From Cupriavidus necator A5-1 (GTDB taxonomy: Bacteria; Pseudomonadota; Gammaproteobacteria; Burkholderiales; Burkholderiaceae), in assembly GCF_000744095.1 (NCBI RefSeq), contig NZ_JQLI01000008.1, positions 2,790,001 through 2,854,000 on the forward strand: a stretch of 64,000 nt of DNA. Reading direction: 5' to 3'. The translations under genes and the position numbers were made by a program. Shown here one piece after another: positions 24,384 through 31,919 of the stretch; within the stretch, counting starts at the first letter, position 1, and the number at the start of each line of letters is the position of its first letter. The notes beneath the pieces are model-generated. The model worked only from the letters and a program-made list of their open reading frames with translations. It searched no databases and was not told the DNA's origin.

Positions 24384-24863
24384 TCACTCCCGCCGCGATT
24401 CCAGGTAGGTCTTGATCGCCCACACCGCTTCCTGGCTCAGCACGCCGTCAAATGGCGGCATGTACACGCGCCCGTCGCGCGTCCGGCCCTTGCGCACGGT
24501 GGTGGTGTAGAACTGCGAGATCTCGCTCATGCACGCCTGCTTCTTCTTGGCATCGGCCAGCGAGGTGCAGTCGCTGTCGAGCTTGCGCAGGTCCGGCGCG
24601 ATCCCGCCCGACACCGCTTCCAGGCCGTGGCAGCGCGCGCAGTTCTGGTTGTAGGCCGAGCTGCCGATGCGCATGGCTTCATCGTGCGCGGCGCCGGTCC
24701 GGTAGGGATTGTCCGGACGCCATTCGTCGCCAAGCGGCGGCAGTGCCTTGGTATCGACGGCTTGTGGCGTGACGTCGCCGTGGGCCAGCACGGTACCGGC
24801 CGGGACGACAGTCAGGGTTGCGCAAAGCGAGAGCAAGGCAAGCAGGCGGCGCTGCGTTTTCAT
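24384..24863 (-). CDS. pedF: Cytochrome c-550 PedF
   Basis: A 159-residue periplasmic mono-heme cytochrome c. The signal peptide ends near VLAHGDVTPQAVDT; heme motif CARCH at residues 75-79 within SSAYNQNCARCHGLEAVSGG, with a distal methionine probably in RVYMPPFDG. Two further cysteines (DSDCTSL, KQACMSE) may form a disulfide. PedF accepts electrons from the PQQ alcohol dehydrogenase and passes them to the respiratory chain. It is read divergently from the sigma54 activator gene and has its own -24/-12 promoter. Confidence 0.92.
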   Translation of the reverse strand: MKTQRRLLALLSLCATLTVVPAGTVLAHGDVTPQAVDTKALPPLGDEWRPDNPYRTGAAHDEAMRIGSSAYNQNCARCHGLEAVSGGIAPDLRKLDSDCTSLADAKKKQACMSEISQFYTTTVRKGRTRDGRVYMPPFDGVLSQEAVWAIKTYLESRRE

Positions 24864-24912
24864 GGGTGTCTCCTACGGTGAATGGTTTTGCTCTGTTGTT
24901 TGCCTCCATTTC

Positions 24913-24928
24913 CGCAAGAGCCATACCA
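24913..24928 (-). promoter_or_regulatory. Sigma54 -24/-12 promoter for pedF
   Basis: Minus strand TGGTATG-GCTC-TTGCG, with GG and GC separated by 10 bases as in the consensus TGGCACG-N4-TTGCW. It lies about 50 bases before the pedF ATG. Confidence 0.65.
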
Positions 24929-25032
24929 GCGGGCCGGCAAGGACGCGCGCCCGGTTTTTACGGGCCTTGCGGGGCCTGCGCCGGCATGTGCAGCGCAGCA
25001 TCGGCTGCCCGCTGTCCCGGAATGCCACACTC

Positions 25033-25048
25033 TGGCAAGTGTTTTGCT
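25033..25048 (+). promoter_or_regulatory. Sigma54 -24/-12 promoter before the activator gene
   Basis: TGGCAAG-TGTT-TTGCT on the plus strand, about 100 bases before the activator's ATG. It matches the consensus at all key positions and suggests autoactivation. A GCAACACTG word follows at 25056-25064 and recurs upstream of the alcohol dehydrogenase at 33798-33806. Confidence 0.6.
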
Positions 25049-25149
25049 TCATGACGCAACACTGTCGACCAAGCCCCGGTGAAGGCGGCGAAGGCGCCGA
25101 CAGCGACCCGCGCAAAGATCGCGGGCGATTTTCCACAGGAGACACAGAG

Positions 25150-27147
25150 ATGACCTTGCAAGCGGAACCTGTCCGCGCCCAGGCGGCTGGCGCGGCCCAG
25201 CCCGAACGCGCCGACCTGATTGCCCAGGCCCACCAGCGCTCGGCCGCCTACGGCCTGCGCCCCTACGAGTCGCCGGACTTCTGTCCGGTGCTGCAAAGCG
25301 AGCTGAAAACGCGGATCGAGCGCAGCCAGTCCCTGTTCACCTACGCGCTGCCGGTGATGGAAACGCTCTACGACCAGATCGTGAACACGCAGAGCATGGT
25401 CATCCTGACGGACGCCGACGGGCTGATCCTGCACTCGCTGGGCGACGACGACTTCCTCGCCCGGGCCGACAAGGTGGCGCTGCGCCCGGGCGCGGACTGG
25501 TCTGAAGCACGCCGCGGCACCAATGCCATCGGCACGGCCCTGGCTGAGGACCGGGCCACGCTGGTACACGGCGCCGACCACTTCCTGGAGGCCAACCAGT
25601 TCCTGACCTGCTCGTGCATGACCATCCTCGATCCCTATGGCAAGACCGTCGGGGCGCTGGATGTGACCGGCGACCAGCGCGGTTTCCACAAGCACACCAT
25701 GGCGCTGGTGCGGATGTCGGCGCAGATGATCGAGAACCAGCTGTTCGGCAACGCCTTCCGCGACATGATCTGCATCCGCTTCCATTCGCGCGCGGAGTTC
25801 CTGGGCACGCTGGTGGAGGGCATCGTCTCGTTCACGCCCGGCGGCCGCTTCCTGTCGGCCAACCGCAGCGGGCAGTTCCAGCTTGGCCTGTCCAATGGCG
25901 CGCTGCAGGCGCACACGTTTTCTTCTCTGTTCGGCCTGTCGATGTCGCAGCTGTTCGATGCCGTGCGCGCCGCGCAGGCCGGCACGGTGCAGCTGCAGTT
26001 GCCGAGCGGCGTCAAGGTCAGCGCGCGGGTCGAGTCGAAAACCTCGCCCGCCGGGGTGGCCGCCCGCGGCGCGTATCCCGTACACGCAGACGACCGGGAC
26101 ACGCCCATCGTGCCACGCAGCCTGGCCGCCGACCCGGCACGGCCGGCGGGGCTGGATGACCTCGACACCGGCGATGCCCAGATCCGGGCGGTCATCACCA
26201 AGCTGCGCAAGGTGATCGGCAAGGACATTCCGGTGATGGTGCTGGGCGAAACCGGCACCGGCAAGGAATTGATGGCGCGCGCCATCCATGCCGACAGCCC
26301 GCGCCACGCCGGACCGTTTATCGCCGTGAACTGCGCTTCGATCCCCGAGAACCTGATCGAGTCGGAGCTGTTCGGCTACGAGGAAGGTGCTTTCACCGGC
26401 GCCCGCAAGAAGGGCGGCATCGGCAAGATGCTGCTGGCCAACGGCGGCACGCTGTTCCTGGACGAGATCGGCGACATGCCGCTGCACCTGCAGGGCCGGC
26501 TGCTGCGCGCGCTGCAGGAACGCGCGGTATCGCCGCTGGGCAGCAGCAAGGTGATCCATATTGACGTGTCGCTGGTCTGCGCCACCAATCGCAACCTGCG
26601 CGAGCTGGTGGCCAACGGCCAGTTCCGGGAAGACCTGTACTACCGCCTCAACGGGCTGGTGGTGCGGCTGCCGGCGTTGCGCGAGCGCAGCGATCTCGAC
26701 GTGGTGGCAAACAAGCTGCTGCGCCAGGGCCAGGCGGAAAGCCACGCCGCAAGCGAACCGCCCCGCATCGCCGCCGAGGTCATGGAGTTATTCCGCCGCT
26801 ACCACTGGCCGGGCAATATCCGCCAGCTCTGCAACCTGTTGCGTACGGCGCGGCTGATGGCGGAAGGCGAGGCCGAAATCACCCCGGACCATTTGCCCGA
26901 CGACTTCCTGGACGACCTGCGCGAGCGGCAAGGGACGGCTGCCGTGCCCGTGACCCAGCTGCTGCCCGGCGCGCAACCCGGCGCACTGCCGGCGCGGCTG
27001 GCCGATGTCGAGGCCATGGCCATTGTCGCCACGGTGAAGGCGCACAACGGCAATATCTCGGCGGCGGCCAAGGCGCTGGGCATCTCGCGCAACACGGTCT
27101 ACCGGAAGATGGAAGAGGCTCGGGGGCTGCCGCATCCGGCGGGCTGA
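25150..27147 (+). CDS. Sigma54-dependent activator, AcoR/AcxR type
   Basis: A 665-residue enhancer-binding protein. N-terminal sensory part with a GAF-like domain (VILTDADGLILHSLGDDDFL, then RRGTNAIGTALAEDRATLV); central AAA+ domain with Walker A GETGTGKE near 365, the sigma54-contact loop GAFTGA near 412 and Walker B-type TLFLDEIGDMP; C-terminal Fis-type helix-turn-helix (NISAAAKALGISRNTVYRKM). It needs sigma54 and ATP to open promoters. AcoR relatives respond to acetoin, aldehydes or alcohols. Its place within the PQQ locus and five matching -24/-12 elements around it make it the likely master regulator. Confidence 0.93.
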   Translation: MTLQAEPVRAQAAGAAQPERADLIAQAHQRSAAYGLRPYESPDFCPVLQSELKTRIERSQSLFTYALPVMETLYDQIVNTQSMVILTDADGLILHSLGDDDFLARADKVALRPGADWSEARRGTNAIGTALAEDRATLVHGADHFLEANQFLTCSCMTILDPYGKTVGALDVTGDQRGFHKHTMALVRMSAQMIENQLFGNAFRDMICIRFHSRAEFLGTLVEGIVSFTPGGRFLSANRSGQFQLGLSNGALQAHTFSSLFGLSMSQLFDAVRAAQAGTVQLQLPSGVKVSARVESKTSPAGVAARGAYPVHADDRDTPIVPRSLAADPARPAGLDDLDTGDAQIRAVITKLRKVIGKDIPVMVLGETGTGKELMARAIHADSPRHAGPFIAVNCASIPENLIESELFGYEEGAFTGARKKGGIGKMLLANGGTLFLDEIGDMPLHLQGRLLRALQERAVSPLGSSKVIHIDVSLVCATNRNLRELVANGQFREDLYYRLNGLVVRLPALRERSDLDVVANKLLRQGQAESHAASEPPRIAAEVMELFRRYHWPGNIRQLCNLLRTARLMAEGEAEITPDHLPDDFLDDLRERQGTAAVPVTQLLPGAQPGALPARLADVEAMAIVATVKAHNGNISAAAKALGISRNTVYRKMEEARGLPHPAG

Positions 27148-27211
27148 TCTTCACGGCCATCCGCAGCCCCGGCGGGCATCGCGCCGGGAAAGCCGCGCCG
27201 GGTCAGCGTCG

Positions 27212-28150
27212 TCATCGTTGCCAGCCGGCTGCGCGGATGGCAGCCGCCAGGGCATCGCGCATGACGCCACTGGCAAGGTGGCCGCCGGCCACCCATTCCA
27301 GTCGGGCGCCCGGCATGGCCGCCTGCAGGCGCAGCGCATTGGCGGGACGGCACACCGCATCGGCACGGCCATGCAGCACCGTCACTGGCAGGCCTCGCGC
27401 GGCAATCCGGCGCGCCGCCTGCAGCAACGCTGGCTTGCCCAGCCTGGCGCGGTTGCGCAGGTAATGCGCCTGGATGCGGTACTTGTTGACCGCCGCGTCC
27501 AGCCCGCGTCGGGACTGGCGGCGGCAATGCAGCCGGGGCGACAGACCCAGCAGCGCCTGTTCGCTGGCGCGCCACGCCGCGGCAGTGTTCCATTTTTGAA
27601 CAGTCGTACCACTTTGCAACAGCCGTGACACAGTGAGCAGCCGGGCCCGCGGATCGGGCAGGCGTTCGCCCCGCGGCTTGACGCATTGCAGCATGCGGCG
27701 CCTGCCATGGCGCGGCGCGAACAACGCGAACACGTCGTCACGTCCGGTCAGGAACGTGCCACGCAGCACCAGCGCCGCCACGGCGTCCGGGCATTGCGCC
27801 GCATATGCCAGCGCGAGCGCCGCACCCCACGATCCGCCCACCACACCCCATCGTTCGATACCCAGGGTCCGGCGCAACTGTTCGAGGTCCGCCAGCAGCG
27901 CGCCCACGTTATTGCGGCGCAGGCCACCTGCCGGCGTGGATCGTCCCGCGCCGCGCTGGTCCGGCATCACCACGCGATGCCGTTCATGGTCGAACCATCC
28001 CGCCATCGCGTCAGAGCAGCCGCTGCCAGGCCCCCCATGCAAGACGAGCCATGGCTCGCCATCCGCGGGACCGATCAGTCGTACATGCATCCGCTGCGCG
28101 TCCGGCGTACGCAGGAAAAAACGGTCCGATGTCATGGGTGCGTCGGGCAT
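27212..28150 (-). CDS. Proline iminopeptidase-like alpha/beta hydrolase
   Basis: A 312-residue alpha/beta hydrolase. HGGPGSGCSD is the oxyanion-hole motif of the proline iminopeptidase family, DQRGAGRSTP the following conserved loop, and GGSWGAALALAYA holds the nucleophile serine; the final GGHLASG holds the catalytic histidine. The stretch between is shorter and more arginine-rich than in true Pip enzymes, so the substrate could be an ester or lactone. Its start codon region overlaps the candidate sigma54 promoter of pqqA on the other strand. Confidence 0.85.
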   Translation of the reverse strand: MPDAPMTSDRFFLRTPDAQRMHVRLIGPADGEPWLVLHGGPGSGCSDAMAGWFDHERHRVVMPDQRGAGRSTPAGGLRRNNVGALLADLEQLRRTLGIERWGVVGGSWGAALALAYAAQCPDAVAALVLRGTFLTGRDDVFALFAPRHGRRRMLQCVKPRGERLPDPRARLLTVSRLLQSGTTVQKWNTAAAWRASEQALLGLSPRLHCRRQSRRGLDAAVNKYRIQAHYLRNRARLGKPALLQAARRIAARGLPVTVLHGRADAVCRPANALRLQAAMPGARLEWVAGGHLASGVMRDALAAAIRAAGWQR

Positions 28151-28160
28151 GGATGTTGCC
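28145..28160 (+). promoter_or_regulatory. Candidate sigma54 promoter of pqqABCDE
   Basis: GGGCATG-GATG-TTGCC: it matches TGGCACG-N4-TTGCW except for the first T, with GG-N10-GC spacing kept. It lies 74 bases before pqqA and overlaps the first codons of the divergent hydrolase gene. Confidence 0.5.
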
Positions 28161-28233
28161 TTGTCAGCGAGGCGGCAGCCGCGCTGCCGTACCAGGACGA
28201 TATTCACTAACCATGCCACCCAAGGAGACAGAC

Positions 28234-28308
28234 ATGACATGGACCACGCCCGCCTACACCGAGCTGCGGCTTGGCTTTGAAATCACGATGTACATCGCCA
28301 ACCGTTGA
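28234..28308 (+). CDS. pqqA: PQQ precursor peptide PqqA
   Basis: A 24-residue ribosomal peptide, MTWTTPAYTELRLGFEITMY then IANR. The conserved glutamate 16 and tyrosine 20 (E-x3-Y) are the residues cross-linked by PqqE to build PQQ. An AAGGAGACA site precedes the ATG. Followed by a dyad repeat and then pqqB, an arrangement that would allow more pqqA than pqqBCDE transcript. Confidence 0.97.
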   Translation: MTWTTPAYTELRLGFEITMYIANR

Positions 28309-28376
28309 TCGTGCATGCGGTCGGGCAGGCGCAATGCCCGTCTTGCAGGCTGTTCAGCTAACGCATCGACTTCTGT

Positions 28377-28404
28377 CGTCATTCCCGCGCAGGCGGGAAC
28401 GACG
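28377..28404. repeat. dRS3/REP-like inverted repeat between pqqA and pqqB
   Basis: CGTCATTCCCGC (28377-28388), loop GCAG, GCGGGAACGACG (28393-28404), one mismatch. It has the look of the dispersed ATTCCCGC-N-GCGGGAAT repeats known in Neisseria and other betaproteobacteria. In this position it may act as an attenuator or RNA-stability element. Confidence 0.65.
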
Positions 28405-28442
28405 GCGGTAAATGCCATGACCCACCACAAAGCGCTCGCGCC

Positions 28443-29360
28443 ATGACAACCATCCGGGTACTGGGGTCGGCCGCCGGCGGCGGCTTTCCGCAATGGAACT
28501 GCAATTGCCACAACTGCGATGGCGTGCGCCGGGGCTCGGTACGCGCCACGCCGCGCACGCAATCCTCGATCGCGCTGCACGGTGACGGACCGGACGCGAT
28601 CCTCATCAACGCGTCGCCCGATATCCTGCAGCAGCTACGCCAGTCGCCTGCGCTGCAACCGGCGCGCGCGCCGCGCGATACCGCCATCGCCGCGGTCGTG
28701 CTGATGGATGCGCAGATCGACCACGTGACCGGCCTGCTGATGCTGCGCGAACACCGCCAGGCGCTGCCGGTCTACGCCACCGCATCCGTGCTCGACGATC
28801 TTGGCGCGGCCTTCCCGCTGACGCGCATCCTGTCGCACTACTGCGGGCTGCAGACGCACGCCCTGTCCTGCGACGGCACGCCGTTCTCGATACCGCCGCT
28901 GGACGGCGTGACGCTTACCGCCGTACCGCTGCAGAGCAAGGCCCCGCCCTACTCGCCCAACCGCCACGCGCCCCGCCCCGGCGACAATATCGGCCTGCGC
29001 ATCGAAGACCGCCGCAGCGGCCGCCGTGCCTTCTATGCGCCCGGCCTCGGCCTGGTCGACGACCACGTCTTCACCGAGCTGCGCAGCGCGGACATCGTGC
29101 TGGTCGACGGCACCTTCTGGCGCCACGACGAAATGCAGGCCCTCGGCTTCTCCGGCAAGACCGCCGCCGACATGGGCCACCTGCCGCTGTCCGGCCTCGG
29201 CGGCATGATCGAAATCCTCGACCGGCTGCCCGCCAGCCGCAAGATCCTTATCCACATCAACAACACGAATCCGGTGCTGGTGGAAGACGCGCCGGAACGC
29301 GCCGTGCTGAAGCGGCACGGCATCGAACTCGCCTACGACGGCATGGAGATCACGCTATGA
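28443..29360 (+). CDS. pqqB: PQQ biosynthesis protein PqqB
   Basis: A 305-residue metallo-beta-lactamase-fold protein. VLGSAAGGGFPQWNCNCHNCDG is the PqqB signature with a cysteine cluster; MDAQIDHVTGLLMLRE replaces the usual histidine motif. PqqB hydroxylates the tyrosine-derived part of the precursor during PQQ assembly. The stop overlaps the pqqC start (ATGA). Full length. The ribosome-binding site is weak, so translation may depend on read-through from the pqqA transcript. Confidence 0.97.
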   Translation: MTTIRVLGSAAGGGFPQWNCNCHNCDGVRRGSVRATPRTQSSIALHGDGPDAILINASPDILQQLRQSPALQPARAPRDTAIAAVVLMDAQIDHVTGLLMLREHRQALPVYATASVLDDLGAAFPLTRILSHYCGLQTHALSCDGTPFSIPPLDGVTLTAVPLQSKAPPYSPNRHAPRPGDNIGLRIEDRRSGRRAFYAPGLGLVDDHVFTELRSADIVLVDGTFWRHDEMQALGFSGKTAADMGHLPLSGLGGMIEILDRLPASRKILIHINNTNPVLVEDAPERAVLKRHGIELAYDGMEITL

Positions 29361-30049
29361 CAGAACCGATCGCATGGAGCCCGGCAGAGTTCGAAGCCCG
29401 CCTGCGCGCCAAGGAAAGTGGCTACCACATCCATCATCCCTTCAACCAGCGCATGGCCGCGGGGCAGTGCTCGCCCACGCAGATCCGCGCGTGGGTGGCC
29501 AACCGCTTCTACTACCAGGCGTGCATCCCGTTGAAGGATGCCGCCATCCTGTCGAACTGCCCGGATCGCGACACCCGCCGGGAGTGGGTGGTGCGCATCC
29601 TCGACCACGATGGCTCCGACGCGCAGCCCGGCGGCATCGAGGCCTGGCTGCGCCTGGGGCTGGCGGTGGGACTGGAACGCGAGGCACTGGTCGAACACCG
29701 GCACGTGCTGCCCGGCGTGCGCTTCGCGGTCGACGCCTATGTCAATTTCGCGCGGCGGGCGCCGTGGCAGGAAGCCGTGTGCTCGTCGCTGACGGAGATG
29801 TTCGCGCCCGAGATCCACAAGGAGCGCCTGGCGGGTTGGCCAACGCATTACCCGTGGATCGATGCAGCGGGCCTGGACTACTTCCGCTCGCGCATTCCGC
29901 TGGCCCAGCGCGACGTGGACCACGGCCTGCGCGTGACGCTGGGCTACTTCCGCACCGCGGCGCAACAGCAACGCGCGCTCGATATCCTGCAGTTCAAGCT
30001 CGACGTGCTCTGGTCGATGCTCGACGCCATCCAGCAAGCCAACCCATGA
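29357..30049 (+). CDS. pqqC: Pyrroloquinoline-quinone synthase PqqC
   Basis: A 230-residue, all-helical cofactorless oxidase that performs the final ring closure and eight-electron oxidation to PQQ. YHIHHPFNQRMAAGQCSPTQ, WVANRFYYQACIPLKDAAIL and ILDHDGSDAQPGGIEAWLRL contain active-site histidine, arginine and tyrosine residues of the family. It overlaps pqqB and pqqD by 4 bases each. Typical length (about 230-250 residues). Confidence 0.97.
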   Translation: MTEPIAWSPAEFEARLRAKESGYHIHHPFNQRMAAGQCSPTQIRAWVANRFYYQACIPLKDAAILSNCPDRDTRREWVVRILDHDGSDAQPGGIEAWLRLGLAVGLEREALVEHRHVLPGVRFAVDAYVNFARRAPWQEAVCSSLTEMFAPEIHKERLAGWPTHYPWIDAAGLDYFRSRIPLAQRDVDHGLRVTLGYFRTAAQQQRALDILQFKLDVLWSMLDAIQQANP

Positions 30050-30318
30050 CAGCCAGCGCTCCCGAACTTGCCAGACCGGTGCTGCACCGGACCTTCCGCC
30101 TCCAATGGGAGGAGTCCCAGCAAAGCTGGGTGCTGCTGTACCCGGAAGGCATGGTCACCCTCAACGACAGCGCCGCGGCGATCCTGCAGCGCTGCGACGG
30201 CGGCCACACGCTGGACATGCTGATCGACGACCTGCAGGCCGCCTTCGGCGTGCAGGGCATCGCCCCGGAGGTACATGCCTTTGTCAAACATGCAATCGAA
30301 CGCGGCTGGCTGGTCTGA
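30046..30318 (+). CDS. pqqD: PQQ peptide chaperone PqqD
   Basis: A 90-residue winged-helix RRE protein that binds PqqA and presents it to PqqE. LLYPEGMVTLNDSAAAILQR and the C-terminal FVKHAIERGWLV are typical. It overlaps pqqC by 4 bases and pqqE by up to 44, an uncommonly long overlap that keeps the two partner proteins translationally coupled. Confidence 0.95.
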   Translation: MTASAPELARPVLHRTFRLQWEESQQSWVLLYPEGMVTLNDSAAAILQRCDGGHTLDMLIDDLQAAFGVQGIAPEVHAFVKHAIERGWLV

Positions 30319-31447
30319 GGTGTCGCCAGGCCCGCCACTGTGGCTGCTGGCGGAACTGACCTACCGCTGCCCGCTGCACTGCGCCTTCTGCTCCAACCCG
30401 GTGGACTATGCCCGCAACACGGTCGAGCTCGATACCGCGCAGTGGTGCGACGTATTCAGCCAGGCCCGTGCGCTGGGCGCCGTACAACTTGGCCTGTCCG
30501 GCGGCGAGCCGCTGCTGCGCAAGGACCTGGAGGCGCTGGTGCGGCACGCGCACGGCCTCGGCTTCTACACCAACCTGATCACCTCGGGCGTGGGTCTGAC
30601 CGACGCCCGCCTGGCCGGCCTGCGTGAAGCGGGCCTGGACCATATCCAGCTCTCGTTCCAGGACTCCACCCGCGAGCTCAACGACTTCCTCTCCAGCACC
30701 CGCACCTTCGACCTGAAGCAGCGCGTGGCCCGGATGATCAAGGCGCACGGCTACCCGATGGTGATGAACTGCGTGCTGCACCGGCACAACCTGGCGCATG
30801 TCGGCACCATCATCGAGATGGCGTTGCAGATGGACGCCGAATACCTGGAACTGGCCAATACGCAGTACTACGGCTGGGCCTGGGAGAACCGGCTCGCGCT
30901 GATGCCCACGCAGGAGCAGCTGCGCGACGCCGAGGCGGTGGTCAAGCAGTACCGCGCGCGCGTCGGCAGGCAATGCCAGATCCTGTTCGTGGTGCCAGAC
31001 TATTTCGAGCCGCGGCCCAAGAAATGCATGAACGGCTGGGGCACGACCTTCCTTGGCGTCGCGCCGGACGGTACCGCGCTGCCGTGCCATGCGGCGCGCA
31101 TGCTGCCGGGGCTGGTGCTGCCGAACGTCACCACGCAGAGCCTGCGCGCGATCTGGACCGAAAGCGATGCGTTCCGCCGCTTCCGCGGCACGCACTGGAT
31201 GCAGGAGCCCTGCCGTTCGTGCGACCAGCGCGAGGAGGACTACGGCGGCTGCCGCTGCCAGGCCTTCCTGCTCACCGGCGACCCTGCCGCGACCGATCCT
31301 GTCTGCGATCGCTCAGGCGAGCACGAAAAGGTCAACGAGATCGTGCTGCAGGGCCGGCTGGCAGCTGTCCAGGCGCGTGACCGGGCCTACCCGATGGTGT
31401 TCCGCAGCGACGGCAACTCACTGCGGCTGAGCAGCGGCCAAAAGTAA
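30275..31447 (+). CDS. pqqE: PqqA peptide cyclase PqqE (radical SAM)
   Basis: A 390-residue radical SAM/SPASM enzyme that forms the Glu-Tyr carbon-carbon bond in PqqA. The SAM cluster motif CPLHCAFC is at 32-39; the C-terminal SPASM cysteines appear in KKCMNGWGTTFLGVAPDG, LPCHAA, EPCRSCDQREEDYGGCRCQA and ATDPVCDRS. The start is taken at ATG 30275, just after GGAGG; ATG 30290 is an alternative. Last gene of the pqq operon. Confidence 0.96.
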   Translation: MPLSNMQSNAAGWSEVSPGPPLWLLAELTYRCPLHCAFCSNPVDYARNTVELDTAQWCDVFSQARALGAVQLGLSGGEPLLRKDLEALVRHAHGLGFYTNLITSGVGLTDARLAGLREAGLDHIQLSFQDSTRELNDFLSSTRTFDLKQRVARMIKAHGYPMVMNCVLHRHNLAHVGTIIEMALQMDAEYLELANTQYYGWAWENRLALMPTQEQLRDAEAVVKQYRARVGRQCQILFVVPDYFEPRPKKCMNGWGTTFLGVAPDGTALPCHAARMLPGLVLPNVTTQSLRAIWTESDAFRRFRGTHWMQEPCRSCDQREEDYGGCRCQAFLLTGDPAATDPVCDRSGEHEKVNEIVLQGRLAAVQARDRAYPMVFRSDGNSLRLSSGQK

Positions 31448-31451
31448 AAAG

Positions 31452-31479
31452 CCCCGGCCTGGCGCATGCCAGGCCGGGG
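31452..31479 (-). terminator. Terminator hairpin between pqqE and the minus-strand cytochrome gene
   Basis: A perfect 12-bp stem (31452-31463 with 31468-31479) and GCAT loop. On the minus strand it runs into CTTTTTACTTTT, so it ends the cytochrome/dehydrogenase transcript; on the plus strand it lacks a T run but may still slow RNA polymerase after pqqE. Confidence 0.8.
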
Positions 31480-31500
31480 TATCGCCCACACCCTGCTGCC

Positions 31501-31827
31501 TTAACCCACCTTCAACACCCACTCCGCCAGCTTCTTCGCATCGTCCTCGCCAAGACTGCCGTGCGGCGGCATCGGAATCCGCCCCCACACGCCCTTGCCG
31601 CCTTCGCGGATCTTTTTGGCCAGCCGTTCGGCCGCCTGCTCATCGCCCTTGTATTTTTCCGCCACCTCGGCAAATCCCGGTCCCACCAGCTTCGACTGCA
31701 TGCCATGGCAGGAAAAGCAGCCGTTCTTGTCAGCCAGCGCTTGCATATCGGCCGCCGTGGCGCCTGGTGCCGCGCAGAGCAGCAGCACCGAAGCCGCGGC
31801 TGCCTGCGCCATCCATTGATTCTTCAT
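31501..31827 (-). CDS. Periplasmic cytochrome c551/c552-type protein
   Basis: A 108-residue cytochrome: signal peptide ending at ATAADMQ, heme motif CFSCH at 37-41, and methionine ligand in GRIPMPPHGSLGEDDAKKLA. This small class I type serves as soluble electron carrier. It follows the alcohol dehydrogenase gene by 92 bases on the same strand, which suggests it is an electron acceptor for that enzyme, in parallel to or downstream of PedF. Confidence 0.92.
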   Translation of the reverse strand: MKNQWMAQAAAASVLLLCAAPGATAADMQALADKNGCFSCHGMQSKLVGPGFAEVAEKYKGDEQAAERLAKKIREGGKGVWGRIPMPPHGSLGEDDAKKLAEWVLKVG

Positions 31828-31919
31828 ACCTGTGTCCCGCTGTTTCGTGTTGCAACCGCGCCCGCGGCACGCCGGCGTCCGCCACCGGCATGCCGCGGAC
31901 AGTTTCCGTGCGCGCGCGT

